Source of the DNA: Humulus lupulus
Taxonomy: Eukaryota; Streptophyta; Magnoliopsida; Rosales; Cannabaceae
Direction: 5' to 3'
DNA: 64,000 bases
Assembly: GCF_963169125.1 (NCBI RefSeq)
Contig: NC_084797.1
Coordinates: 104,743,868 to 104,807,867, forward strand
In this document: positions 9,749 to 21,435 of the stretch, piece after piece
Numbering within the stretch: the first letter of the stretch is position 1
How the letters are laid out: each line of letters opens with the position of its first letter
Position numbers and translations under genes: made by a program
Notes under the pieces: generated by a model
Seen by the model: the letters and a program-made list of their open reading frames with translations, nothing else
Told to the model about the DNA's origin: nothing
Database searches by the model: none

Positions 9749-10595
9749 TGTTGGGTTCTATGCCCTTATAAAACCATATTTCTTATGTAACATATTTTAT
9801 TATTAATAAAGAAAAGAAATCATTTTGTTCCTCAATTGTTTTGCTCATGTATATTATTACATGATTATTTACATAATACAAATGTCTATAAAATACTAAA
9901 CATGCGTAACTAGTAACTATTATAGTGATTAGGTCATTGTAGATTATAATTGTAATTACATGTTCAAAAGAATTAGTCCTAAGATTAAATGAGTACACAA
10001 TAATTTCATTGATTTAGTAATCTACGATATGATCTACTTAGACAATAGTGTGGTTTCTTATCCATGACATTGACCAAGTACATTAGATAGGATGTATCTA
10101 GTTACATTGGACGAGGACTGACATTGATTACTGATAGATAAATAAGTATCATTATTATGAAATCTAACCAGCGTCACAACGCTGACCATAGGTCAAGTCA
10201 ATCTCAATTCTATGTGATAATATTTATATTAATTATCTTATGTAAATTTTTTGACTAGTTCGTTAAAAGCTTACCCTAAGACATAGCATATACTTACATC
10301 TTGGAGATCCAATGGTGTAATTGAATGAGAGTATTTATCATAGATACGAAATCTATAGCTTCAGTAATAGAAGTGAAAAGATGATTTCCTTAATAACTTA
10401 GTTCAAATTGTTAAATGATTGAGTACTCATTTATGTAAATAAGTTTACGGAATTATCATTTATAAGGAACTTAGTGGGAGTTAAGGATAAAATACCAATA
10501 AGGGGTAAAACTGTAAAATTCATCTGACTCATTAGTAGGTCATTGATAGAGGATTGACTAACGGTAATGGTTATAACAATGGATAACATATTTAG
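9749..10595 (+). repeat. Copia-type LTR fragment
   Basis: It starts TGTTGGGTTCTATGCCC directly after the gag fragment and is AT-rich without coding potential. Its phrases ('ggaacttagtgggagttaagg' near 10468) are typical of plant copia LTRs. It is cut on the right by the LTR of the minus-strand copia at 10596. Whether it belongs to the gag fragment or to another copy cannot be decided. Confidence 0.5.
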
Positions 10596-11556
10596 TGTTG
10601 GGAATTTCTAGCTATACACTTTCTAATTCAACAATGAATAATAAGAATAGTTCAATATTAGAAACCATGGATGTTAAACAAGAACCTTATATAAAGTATG
10701 AATGCAAATCTTGATAATAAAGAATCAAGTGATTAAATGATTATAAGATGAACTTGGAAACATTTAATCATCAGTACTAACAATGTAAACCCAATTGAAT
10801 AACACAAATACAAATTTAGGGTTTAGAGAGATACAACCTTTATTTTGAGCAAATTGAATTCAAACTTAGGAACATATTGTTGTCCAAAATCTCTATTCCA
10901 AGCCATCATTTAGTTGCTTAAAGCTTCACCAACGTGGAAGGAGAAGCGGGAATAAAAAAGTTTTGAAACTTATACAATTGAAGCAATGCTTGATTAGTTT
11001 CTTGGAGAAAATGAATGTTCTTTTAGAGCTAGAAAGAGAGAGAGGTTAAAGTTAGTGTTGAAAGGTGTGATCAAGGCTTTACGACTATAATAACCCTTAT
11101 ATATAGTGTAGGCATCATCATCAAGTCTAGCCAATAGGATTAGAGCTTTTAAACACATCATTTGGAACTAAGTCACGTAACTGTATGATCTCGTACAGAC
11201 CTCTTAGGCGATGCATCACTTGCTAGGTGGCAATGCATTACCTACTAGGTGATGCATCGCCTACTGAGGGCTTTGTATCCCATGCACTTCTAGGTGTTGT
11301 GGTCCCTCCCATAGGCGACACATCATAAATGCCTCTGTAATAACACCCCGAGCATGACCTCAAAAAGTCGCCAAATGGCTCCAAACTTTTTGGGAATGTT
11401 TAGATACCTCATTGTATCACTTTAGACACATAAAAGTCAATTATAAGTGCCTACTACATAATCTCATGTTTTCCCTTCAACTTAAGTGAAAACTCTTAAG
11501 TATTTTGTACCTCATTGTGTAAAGAACTTAACCATTATATTTGATCAATCTCAACA
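10596..11556 (-). repeat. 3' LTR of a minus-strand copia
   Basis: 961 bases with TGTTGGGAATT at the left and TCTCAACA at the right. In minus orientation it reads TGTTGAGATTG...TTCCCAACA. It lies directly downstream of copia pol on the minus strand, and a minus-strand purine tract abuts it. It contains a long imperfect palindrome at 11205-11263. No partner 5' LTR is in the window. Confidence 0.75.
11205..11263. repeat. 59-bp near-palindrome in the copia LTR
   Basis: The 15-base arms taggcgatgcatcac (11205-11219) and gtgatgcatcgccta (11249-11263) are perfect inverted repeats. The 29-base middle is itself partly palindromic around CAATGCATT. Confidence 0.85.
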
Positions 11557-11568
11557 ATCCCTCTCCTA
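11557..11568 (-). other. Polypurine tract of the minus-strand copia
   Basis: On the minus strand TAGGAGAGGGAT precedes the LTR start TGTTGAGA. This is the expected position and fixes the element's orientation. Confidence 0.7.
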
Positions 11569-14540
11569 GTTAAATCTAATCATCTCCTTTTAACTTGACA
11601 ATTTTGGTGGATAAAATAAAGTATCTTTCGATTTAAGATTTACCTTAGTGAAAGCATTACAATGCCCTACCAAAGTCATTAGTCTCTTGAAGATTTAACA
11701 AAGTATTCATTAATGATAGGACCAGTAACACCTCACACACCTCCACTTGACCATTCCTTTTCCCACTGTGCGTGCTTAAAACTTTTCATGGCCTTGTGGT
11801 CATCCATTTCATGAGATTTCCTTGGAGAAACTCCAACTCCCATGAGAGTTGGCACCACCTCTATGTTCACATCTTTGCTACCTTTAGAGATGCTTGTTGC
11901 ACACAACTGAACTTCATTGAAAGCCTTAGGCTTAACCCTCACTCGGTAGAAACCAACACTAACCATCATTGGAGGGAACACATAATTATGTTAGTGTTGA
12001 AACTATTCACTCAATGACTTGTTCTCACCCATTGAACTCTTGCCCTTGATGTATAAAAGTTTTGAGTTGGGTTTCCATCATGATGAATATATTATTATAG
12101 GAGTTTCATTCTCATTCCTTTTGAGCTGGAACTTACTAACCTCTTCGTAAGAGTTTTTGTAAATAGATCCATTTTGTTCTCACTTGTTTTAACATATGAG
12201 ATTGATATGATTCCATCTTAAATCAATTTTCTCACATATTCATGTTGTAGACTTATATGTCTAGACTTCTTATTATATGTGCCATTATAAGCTCTAGCTA
12301 ATATGCTTGATAATCACAATATATCGAGATCATTGATACCTCATCCGCGATAATTGAGATATAAACTCAGCCTCTTTGCTGAGTTTCCGCTAGAGCTATA
12401 AACTCGGCCTCCATGGTTGAGTGTGAAATATTTTTTTGTTTCTTGGAACCCCAAGAATTTTCTCCTCCTTCAAACATAAACACCCAACCAATAGTTGGGA
12501 GATTGTCTCCCACACTTGATATCCAACATGCATCATAATATCCTTCAACATTCTTCAAGAACTTTGATTATTGGAGGCTTAGCATCTTGATCCTCTTCAG
12601 GTACCCTAGAACTCTCTCGATTGCCTTCCATTGTTCAACACTTGGATTGCTAGCAAACCTACTTTGTTTACTAACCACATATTCAATATTCGCTCTTGTA
12701 TAATGAGCAACATACATTAAACTCCCTAATGCACTTGGATTTCCAATTGAGGCACTGCTTTACCATTATCCTTTTCAAGTGTTATGCTTGAAATAAATGG
12801 TGTATTTTCCTCTTTGATTTTGAGATGACTAAACTTGTCAAGAACTTTCTCAACATAGTGAGTTAGACTTAAGGCATAACCCCCATAATTTCTTCTTACT
12901 TTTATACCTAAAATGGTATTGACCTCTCCAAGGTCCTTCATTTTAAAAATGGATTATAGAAACTTGTTCGTTTGTATTATGCCTCTCATCTCATTTAAAA
13001 AAATTAAAAATATCATCAACATATAGACACACTAAGATGACATAGCCATCACAAGTGTTAAGGCATAAGTACTTGGCTGTAATGTTGTGTTTAAACCCTT
13101 TTGAAACTATGACTTTATCAAACTTCTCATGCCATTATTTTTACGCTTGTTTTAAACCATATGATGATTTGACAAGCATACACATTTTATGTTCATTTTC
13201 CCTTAGAAAAAAAAACCTTCCGGTTGTTCCATATAGATCTCCTCATCGAGATATCCATTTAGGAATGTTTTTTTGACATCCATTCGATGAAAATAAAGGA
13301 TATATATTAATGATAAGGAAAATAATACTCTTATAGTGGTTGTCCTGGAAACTGATGCATGTGCGTCAAAGTAATCAATTCCTTCCTTTTGTTTTTACCC
13401 TTTGGCTATAATCTAGACTTTAAGGTTTGTAAGGTGCCATTGGTGTGATATTTCCTCTGAAATACCAACTTGCGCTAATTGGTTTTGAACCTTGTGGAAG
13501 ATCTACCGATTCCCAAGTGTGGTTTGACATAATTTAATTGATCTCATTATTTATTTCCTCCTACCAAAAAGTGGAGTCTCTCAGAGACATTGCTTCATGG
13601 AAGGTTTTGGGATCATCCTCACCTTGAAGAATCATAAGAAATTTCCATGTGGCTTTTTCAAGGTTACCCTGTACTAGGTAGAGTATTTCTACTACGGAAC
13701 ATTTCTCAATTGATCCAAACTCTTTAAGGCTTTGGCTTCTTTGATGCAATATTGGTTGTTCATAAACCTTGTGATCTTTCTCTTCACAAGATTCTCCAAC
13801 ACCTGTGGGTTCTTGAGAGTTTAAATAACAATATAACATACTCTCAGAGAACTGCATTTCTCTTGATTTAATTATCACATTAGACTCTAAGTCTAATAGC
13901 CTATATGCATTGTTATTTGAGGCATAGCCAACAAATGCACACTTAATGACCCTTGGACCTAACCTGGTCCTTTTAGACTCCGTGCACTTGCAATAAGCAA
14001 GGCACCCACACACTTTAAGATAGCCTAAGTTACGCTTCCTTCCTCTCCATAACTCATTTGGGGATACATTGTTATAGTTCATAGGAATTCGATTCAACAT
14101 ATGACACGCAGCAAGCAAAACTTCACCCCACAAATTATAACACAATTTAGCATGTAAGTGCATAGAGATAATCATCTCAAGATAAGTTCTATTCTTTCTT
14201 TCTGCTATTCCATTTTATTGTGGATTGTATGGTGTAGTGCATTCATGTATAATTCCATATTGTTCACAAAACTCATTAAAATCATTTGAAAAGTATTCAC
14301 CACCTCTATCACTTTGAAGAATATTTATTTTCCTTTCTAATTGATTTTCTACTTCAGCTTTATAGATGCAACATGCATTAAATGTACCATCTTTACTCTT
14401 AAGCTAATACACATAAGTATACCAAGAACAGTCATCTATAAAATTCATGAAGTATTTGTTGTCTGTGTTTTCACCAAGTGACACGTGACATACATTAAAG
14501 GGTAATTAAGCCTTCATAGAAGTTAATTTAGTCATCTAGA
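11569..14540 (-). pseudogene. Minus-strand copia pol (integrase, RT, RNase H), decayed
   Basis: Reading leftward from 14540: the pre-core KYFMNFIDDCSWYTYVY near 14440; the integrase core ILQSDRGGEYFSNDFNEFCE, then a stop inside PYNPQ-NGIAERKNRTYLE near 14200; an open segment 14175-13561 with LWGEVLLAACHMLNRIPMN and GCLAYCK...FVGYASNNNAYRLLD; the RT active-site region (a frame giving CVYMLMI, from CVYVDDI, near 13010-13030); MKDLGEVNTILGIKVRRNYG at 12941-12870; and RNase H YYDACWISS and SHSTMEAEFIALAE at 12540-12380. Stops and frameshifts are frequent. The gag and 5' LTR are missing, cut off near 14540 by Tat-A. The SQSDRGGEY and THYVEKVLDKF wording differs from the copia at 771-3832, so it is another family. 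Confidence 0.85.
13561..14175 (-). pseudogene. Copia integrase C-terminal half, open segment
   Basis: A 204-codon open remnant of the minus-strand copia. It starts after the catalytic Glu region and covers the hydrophobic WGEVLLAACHMLNRIP helix, NELWRGRKRNLGYLKVCGCL, the KCAFVGYASNNNAYRLLD block, and an acidic linker toward RT. It is not an independent gene. Its length reflects chance survival of the frame. Confidence 0.8.
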
Positions 14541-15212
14541 GGTTGCTTGGAACTCCACGGGAGGTAAGCCCTGCCTCCAATCACAATTCGCCACCACCCG
14601 AGGAGTATGTCCTTGTGTGAACACTATTTCTCGAGGATCACGTTCTAGGATAACACTCCATGTCTTATTACATGATCGTTTCTTCTACTCACGTCCTTTA
14701 GGTTTGCAAAATTCATGCTTCAAAGGTGGAGTAGAGCTGCCAGGTGTCAAGCACAGTGACCCTAGACTACAAGCAGCAATTTGACGTTCACTGTTACATA
14801 TATTGTGGTGTCGATCCTGTACATGAAACAAGCAAGATGTGTCACGACGCCCCCTGACATGGGAAAACATGCTGCTACGCTCCTGACACTGTCAGTAGCA
14901 TGTTGCCTAATAAAGTAGTGGGTTGATACCTCGTATGGGGCCCACTGAGATATGCAGGGACCCACCAACACTTTAACTGAAGGAATTTATCATTTACTGT
15001 ACATTGAAGTTCCCATTAAGGGATGCTAATTGTAATTAGCTCTCATTAGAGAGCTAATTCCCCTCATCCATCTACTAATAGGGCTAGGACACGCTTTGTA
15101 AAGGACTTTGATGTCATTTTTTTTCAGAGCATTGCCAAAACAATGGTTGAAAAACCTTCATAACCTGTAAGCTTTGTTTTAATTAGTTGTTAGCGTAAAT
15201 TGATAGTCAACA
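14541..15212 (+). repeat. 5' LTR region of Tat-A (left boundary unresolved)
   Basis: The right end is secure: the sequence ends GTCAACA at 15212 and is followed by the same primer-site sequence seen in Tat-B and Tat-C. The left end must lie between the last recognisable copia sequence (about 14540) and roughly 14650, but I could not find a convincing TG start or TSD. No matching 3' LTR was found downstream of Tat-A pol. Confidence 0.55.
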
Positions 15213-15234
15213 TTTTGGTGCTTTCATTGAGAGC
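15213..15234 (+). other. Primer-binding site of Tat-A
   Basis: TTTTGGTGCTTTCATTGAG, followed by AGC, is directly adjacent to the LTR end. The same string, reverse-complemented, follows the right LTRs of Tat-C (46779-46800) and, with one change, Tat-B (52745-52765). Its identity in three elements marks it as the family's primer site. I do not name the tRNA. Confidence 0.85.
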
Positions 15235-15259
15235 TTGAAGAAAGTATTGAGTTGCAGCA

Positions 15260-15467
15260 ATGGTAAAGACTAGAAGAAACCTCCCTGAAGATTCGCCCTC
15301 CATCGCCATAGTGGGAGAAGAACCTACCTAACCATGTTCACCAGCTAATTTGGAGGTGGCTGATAACGTTGACTATGATGGTGAAGATGGAGATGACTAT
15401 GAGAGTGAATATCTACAGTCGTATTACACACAGGAGCCACCAGAGGTAGTGGCCCTTACATGCCAAA
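15260..15467 (+). pseudogene. Tat-A gag, N-terminal piece
   Basis: The ATG at 15260 opens MVKTRRNLPEDSPSIAIVGE, then EPT-stop, then an acidic and tyrosine-rich run (DYDGEDGDDYESEYLQSYY). The same layout, MVTTP followed by [18 protein letters not shown], begins Tat-C gag. The alignment shows that ATG, not the upstream TTG, is the family's start. The piece is cut off at 15467 by the inserted Tekay LTR. Confidence 0.75.
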
Positions 15468-17751
15468 TGTAATGCACTGAATCCTCCGATGTGGTTTAAT
15501 GGCAGGATTAGTAGGCTGGGAGGGCCATAACTGTTTAATTATGCCATTAAATGATAATATGCATGTCTATATGAATTATCTTATAATATGATGTTATATA
15601 CATGCATGTGGGTCCACATTTGAATATTATGATATTTTGGTAATTTGGCCCGTTAAGGGTATATTTGTATATTTGGGTGCATATTGTGATTTTTGAATGA
15701 GATCCCATTATTATGGAGATATATTCGAGCTATTCAGCATGAGACAGTCCTATATAATGGATTAGCAGTTTTGTCATAACGGGGTCAATTATTGGGTAAT
15801 AGGAATGTTTATTTGATCATAATTTGGGAGTTATTGAGATCAGGGTGGAATTCTGGAAGTTTTGACTATAATGTCCCCGGGGAGGTTTTTGGGACCCCGA
15901 GCACTAGGTTTTATTTGAGGTTACTTAAGCTTGAAGTAGCTTTTCAGATAGAACGTATGTTAGAAAACCTCTCGTTCTCTTCCTGTAGTTCATTTTTATC
16001 GTTCGAAGCCTTTTCAGAGATATCTTGAGTTCTAAGAGTCAGAATCAAGCGAGGATCGGGGCATAGCGATCCTAGAAAATATTAGAAGCTTCCTTACTGA
16101 AGGATTTGACGAGAAACAACCCAATCAAAGGTAATCTAAGTTTAAAGTTTTTAGTTTTTAGAGTTTCTAAGCTTTGAATTGGATTTTGTGAGCCGTTGAG
16201 TTTTTAGTTCGTTTGAGCCTTGGGTTTTGATTGTTTTGGGCCATTGGGAAGCTTGGTAACTTTGATTTGATGATTTTGTAATGTTTAGGCATGTTTTGAG
16301 AGGGTTTGGGATGAAGGAGAACGAGTTTGGGCATGTTCTGGGTTGGGCGCCGCGACCCTTTTCTTGGAGAGCCGCGACCCTAGCTCGAAGAAGAAGGTGG
16401 CCAAGTTTTCTCTTGCTGGGCATCATGGCCCTTGCTTCAGTGGTGCTTGGGGGCTGCGACCCAAGGTGCCAGGGCCACGGCTCTTGAGCAGGGTTGAGCC
16501 CGTTTGTGTGTTTTGACCCCGGGAACATAGTTTTAGGCCTCGAGATCATTCCTACTACTTGGATTAGTTTGGATTGATGTCCCGGAGGCTAGATATTGGT
16601 TTGACAACCTATGTTGATTTTTTTTATTGATGGTATCCTATATTTGGTTATGACTAGGTGACCGCTAAAGGACAAATGGTTGATCGTTCTCAAGGGTCGT
16701 TCTTTTAATCATTCTAGCTCGAATCTGAAGTAAGAAAACTGCACCCTGTGTATATATGACATGCGTATTTGTTATTGAGGCATGTTGATTGATAAATGTG
16801 GACATGGATTTCAAATTAAATGCTAGTGAATGATACTTACTTTTATATGGCACTGACTAGTCAAGGACACTCACCTAAGAGTAAGAAACGACATAAGTGT
16901 CCTGAACGTAGGGCCGAATGAAGATTAGATCTAATTGATATCAGCATTGAATGGCTCTAAGGCATTAATGCTGGACCGACCCTAAGGTCGATGAACTTAT
17001 AAGCGCTTGGCTAGTCTAAGACTAGTTACTGAGAGCCAGGGCCAAAGGCCTAGGTGACCATTTGTCACATGGCTAGGGAACGATGTTCTAGGGTTATGAC
17101 TCTATGGTCATGAGGAAGGTTATGTTGGTGTCTAGTCACCATGCACCTATCCTGTTTAAGCTACTGAAAGGTTCACTTATCTGTTAAGCCCTGGTGACCC
17201 TATCGTCACATGGCTAAAGGGAACTGTCCCAATCTTAGTGACTTTTGCGATTTTCACCTATCTGTTTTGGACTGAAGGTCTTGAATAATTATTATGATCA
17301 TTGTTGATATCATATCATGATATATTGTGTTTTCTTGCTGGGCCTTGGGTCATGGGCGCTATGTGGTGCAGGTAAAGGGAAAGAAAAGCTCACCCAGCCT
17401 TGAGTGGAGAGATTAGGTGGTGATGTGTACATATGCGGCCACTTGACCACCACGGGCAAGGAGTTCTCAGAGGAACTAGGGGGTTTACCCTATTTTTGCC
17501 GCTTAGATCGGCGGGGTTGTAAATTTGAAACAGTACTGACCATTTTGTACTGTAAACATCTTGTAAATGTTTCGAATAGCTCATGAGCAGTTTATATACT
17601 TAATGAAATGTATCATTTCCTTTTTATTGGTTTTCCTCCTTAGCCTGTTAATAACACTTAGAGCACGTTTTTAACCAAAGGACTCGGGTTGCGAGTCAAA
17701 TTTCTGGTTCACTGTTCACCGTCACTGTTCTGGGGTAACCAGGGCGTTACA
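15468..17751 (+). repeat. Tekay-like LTR
   Basis: 2284 bases with TGTAATGC and GCGTTACA ends, followed by ACTTGGTATCAGAGC. A TATA-like TATATAAT lies at 15751-15758. GC-rich words (gggcgccgcgaccc near 16346, gagccgcgaccc near 16367) occupy a position similar to the palindrome cluster of the other Tekay-like LTRs. The short frames inside it are not genes. Confidence 0.8.
15751..15758 (+). promoter_or_regulatory. Likely TATA box of the Tekay-like LTR
   Basis: TATATAAT occurs about 285 bases from the LTR start in a T-rich setting. It is a positional call only. Confidence 0.35.
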
Positions 17752-17753
17752 AC

Positions 17754-17766
17754 TTGGTATCAGAGC
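17754..17766 (+). other. Primer-binding site of the Tekay-like element
   Basis: TTGGTATCAGAGC, complementary to the 3' end of initiator tRNA-Met, lies 2 bases after the LTR end. Confidence 0.9.
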
Positions 17767-18197
17767 ATGCCAAGGTTAGGGTTCCTGTAGACTAGATGAG
17801 CATGTACACACATCACTAAAGTCAAGCTCGACTCATGGTTTGGTAACTATTTATGTAGTTATATGTATAACTGCTTAAATATAGTATATGTGCTTTACTT
17901 GTATGAATGAGACACCATGTTAAACCTGTGCCCTGAATTATTATATCCTCAACAACTATGTGCTTATTAGTACTGGGATTGCTAGAACATACTTATTAGT
18001 ATGGTTGTTATGAACTATTACGTGATACATGTTGAGTGCTAAATGCTATAGACATGTATCTGTTTGTATAACTGTATGACTGTGGAATATGATAATTGTG
18101 TGCTTGTTCTTGGACCGTAAGGTGGCAAGAGGTTTAGTTATTACTACCTGACTGGCCATATTGACCATTCTTTCAGCAAGGTATCAGTGATAGAATT

Positions 18198-18575
18198 ATG
18201 AATCCAGGGCAGATAGACACTTCAACTGGCCAGAGTGATCAGGGCCAGAACAATAATAACAGTCAGGGTCAAGAAAATGACCAGTCCCGTATTCCACAGC
18301 CAGCTCCTGTAAATTGGCAGCAGATAGTCAATGATCTGCAGGCTACAATATTAAAACGGGGAGAAGAGCTTCGTCTCCTGAAACAGCAGCAAGTGCCTGC
18401 AGTGGCTAGTGTATCAGAGGCATCTCTTGTGTCGGTGCCAACAGCTGGGTAGCTGCCTGAGGTTGGAAATAAATGGGAGCCTCTCTATGAAAGGTTCATG
18501 AAGCAATAACTTCCTGTATTTGAGGGCAGTGTAGATCCTGCCAAGGCTAAACAATGGATGAGCATGATTACCACC
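18198..18575 (+). pseudogene. Tekay-like gag, N-terminal fragment
   Basis: The ATG at 18198 opens MNPGQIDTSTGQSDQ, a Gln/Asn-rich leader, then PVNWQQIVNDLQATILKRGE and, after a stop at 18450, WEPLYERFMKQ, LPVFEGSVDPAKAKQWMSMI. The last part is the typical start of the chromovirus gag core (PPxFxGxxDPxxAxxWL). The frame ends at the junction with Tat-A gag near 18575, so the capsid, zinc knuckle and everything beyond are missing. Confidence 0.75.
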
Positions 18576-20560
18576 AGTGGACCCCCAAGGCGAAGTACCA
18601 CCAGGTCAGCCAGCTAGTGTGCAAAGCACACCCAATTGGAGTGCCATGTGTAGAACCAGTGGGAGTGCCATCCGCGTACCCTAATGACGTGGCGCAAGAG
18701 TAGCCAACTGGCATGGCACCAGTGCACCCGGCTGGAGAGCCATCTATGCCTTTAGCCCATAGAGGAGATAAGGCTAAGACTCCCCATAAGAGGAAGAAGA
18801 CTCGTCCAACTTTCAAGGTCCTCAATGTCCCGAAAAGGTGTGTGACAAACTGCCAGGCCTACATTTTCTGTAAAGCCCAGGGCCTTTCGCCCAAGCGTGT
18901 CAGGCCTGGAGGAAGAGAGAATTTTGTGCCCTAGCATCCCAGGGGAAATCATGGATGGGGAGCCAATAGGAGAGAAGATTCTGTAAACCGAGGATAGGGA
19001 ATCAGTGTCTTGGTTAACAATGAATATGTAGAGTTTGACGGGGAAACATGAGTGCCCAGCCTGAGTTGCGAAAGAAGCTAAATGCTCGTAAGAATATGGA
19101 AGCTCCTGGGGACCTCCTTGGGCTATACCCACTACTGGACCTCCGAGATAATCTTAATGCTCGGAGGTGAGAAGCCATGCCGGACTAGGGCCCATATCAG
19201 GCATAAAGTACCAACCATGATCCTTTCCACAGAAAGTTGGAGAGCCTAAAAAAGATAATGCTAAAGATTTCCACGAGACAGCCAAGACTCCGATTCAGAG
19301 GATGAGGATGGGGATTCATCTGCCCCACACATTGTTTAAGCCTCGTTTCCTCAAGGCTTCAAGATGTAAGACATCGCTCCTTAAAATGGAGTTTTAGACC
19401 CTTTTGACCATCTATCAATGTTCAACCACCTGATTTTTGTCCACCACATCTCCAAGGATGCCATATGCAACTGCTTCCCATTAACATTGACATGACCAAC
19501 TGATGAGTGGTTTAAGAAGCACATACCAGGTTTCATCCACTCTTGGTCGCAATTATCCACCGCCATCCGAAGAAAAATTATAGCAGCTCGCAAGATAAGC
19601 TTCGAAGTCAATGCCATGGATAATATCAAGAAAGGACCATTTGAAACACTCAAGATGTATATTAAATGCTTTATAGAGAAAGTTTCAAGGACTAAGAGGG
19701 TCAATGATGGCCAACATTTAATGGTTTTACAAGTTGGTATCCGACCAGGTTCTCCGCCATGGATGATCTACAAAGACATGGATACCACAGGCTCCATGAT
19801 TTCATACATCGGGCCCAAGAATATATACATTCGGAAGATGCCCAAATTGGAGCTTTGGGAGGACCAATCTCCATTCTAGCTCCTACCATCCCTATTGCCA
19901 TTATTCCAGGTCCTCAATTATCGCTTTGCACTCCTATGGAAATGAGTCCAATGAGTTCCCTTCAATATACTACAGTTGTCCTTCAAGCAGACTATAGTAG
20001 CATGCCCGCCAGATACAGAGCAACTCCCACTGAATTTAGCGCTTTTCAGCCTACTTTCAGTTCTAGAACAACTGCTCCCACCAAGTCAACTGTGCCTAGT
20101 GAGGGCTCGAGTGAAAGTAAACAAGGGGAAAAGGCATGGGAATTAAGAAACCAAAGAGAACTAGCGTAATCGAGGAGAAATACACTCTTCAGTACTCTAA
20201 GTACACTGACTAGGTTGATACTCGTGAAAATATTTTCATAGCCACAGAGCAGCAGGTTGACTACCAGAGGCTCTAACCCATCTGGAGAGAAAGGGATCGA
20301 AGAGATAAGATGAAGCTCTATAAATTTCACATCGACATTGGACACCATACTAACGAATGCATATAACTTCTTGACAGCATTGAGAATCTGTTCAAATTTA
20401 GGCATCTTCACCAGTATGCCAAGGCTAGGGCCCGCCCAGCTCAAGCTCCAGCCAGGGCTCAACCCTCACACCAACAGGCGTGGTGCCTCCATAAACTCAA
20501 GGCTAAGTGTCGGTTACTCTATATCCTATGGCCCAAGGATCTCCTCCAATCAATAATTGA
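18576..20560 (+). pseudogene. Tat-A gag, capsid and zinc-knuckle region
   Basis: After a Pro-rich linker (about 18580-18780), the capsid region is recognisable by comparison with Tat-C: CNCFPLTLT near 19465-19490, DEWFKKHIPGFIHSWSQLST, IAARKISFEVNAMDNIKKGP and QHLMVLQVGIRPGSPPW (19500-19760). The zinc knuckle near 20310-20365 reads YKFHIDIGHHTNEC where Tat-C has [14 protein letters not shown], so the first cysteine is replaced by tyrosine. A shift near 19760 moves the frame. The region is multiply broken. Confidence 0.8.
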
Positions 20561-21435
20561 ATGAGGACCATTTCTGGAGGACCCCATCTGAGGGGCACAT
20601 CGAGAGGCTCGCAGAACAAGTATATGCGGGGCCTCAATCACAATGATGAAGTGCTAGTACTAGCCCAACTCCTGCCACAAATACCAAGGATGACAGACCA
20701 GATAATAAATTTCTCCGTGGATGATGCTTGGAGAGTGCACTTCCACCACCATTATTCTTTGGTAATCGGGAACCAGATTTCCAAACATCCTTATCAAGAC
20801 AGCCTTCGAGAAGATCTAGCTAACAACAAGTGATCTATCCCCATTAACCTCAAAACTTTACGGGTTCTCTTGGAAAGGCCTGATTCCTATGGGACATATC
20901 AAGCTGTCAGTAACAATTGGAGAAGTGCCTTGGCAGGCCTTCAGATATTGCAGTTTCGTGGTGGTGGAATGCTCCTTCGCCTATAACCCCATTTTGGTTG
21001 TCCAACCCTGGTGGAATCTGGGGCAGTGACCTCCATTAGATATTTTTACATGAAGTTCCCCACGGATTAGAGGATTGGCATGGTCCACAAGGGCCAGAAA
21101 GAGGCCTACCAATACTACAATATACCACCCAAGCACCCAGTGATGGTGGTTGAGGTAACAGCTCTTAAGCAGCCTCCTCCAGAGTAGGATTCCAATGGGT
21201 TGGATCCAAGGGTTGAAGATGATAGGGCTATTGAGCCCATGGAGGAAATTAAAGAATTATCCTTGATGAAGCCAACCAAGAAAGAAAAACAATGGTTGGG
21301 AAAAACCTTAAGGTAGAAAAATCAAAATGTCTTCACTTGTTCTCATGCAGACATAATGGTAATCGATCCCAACATAATCTGTCGTGCCTTAAATATAGAT
21401 CCCAACGTTGCCTCGGTGCAACAAAAAAGAGATTA
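20561..21435 (+). pseudogene. Tat-A protease region, decayed
   Basis: It begins [20 protein letters not shown], matching [20 protein letters not shown] of Tat-C. It continues RMTDQIINFSVDDAWRVHFH toward the place where the DDGSS protease motif should lie, but the frame is lost after NQISKHP and no intact D-[DT]-G motif is visible. The later LPVTLRG and VVVDC blocks have weak counterparts near 20900-20985. The acidic linker to RT (ELDPRVG..AIEPMEE) is present as 'LDPRVEDDRAIEPMEE' near 21200-21245. Confidence 0.7.

Larger units (their letters stand above)
15468..18575 (+). mobile_element. Truncated Tekay/Del-like element inside Tat-A gag
   Basis: It consists of an LTR (15468-17751, TGTAATGCAC...GGGCGTTACA), a primer site and the first part of gag, and stops near 18575, where Tat-A gag resumes. 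The remaining pol and the 3' LTR are absent. I find no clean target duplication at the right edge, so it was truncated by a later deletion rather than inserted in this form. Confidence 0.75.

Noticed and set aside
17754..17766. tRNA gene suggested by TGGTATCAGAGC strings (also 6942 and 61403)
   Set aside because: Only the primer-site length matches a tRNA end. No cloverleaf surrounds it, and each follows an LTR end.
18752..19132. 126-codon minus-strand frame
   Set aside because: It lies opposite the decayed Tat-A gag Pro-rich region and shows no motif.
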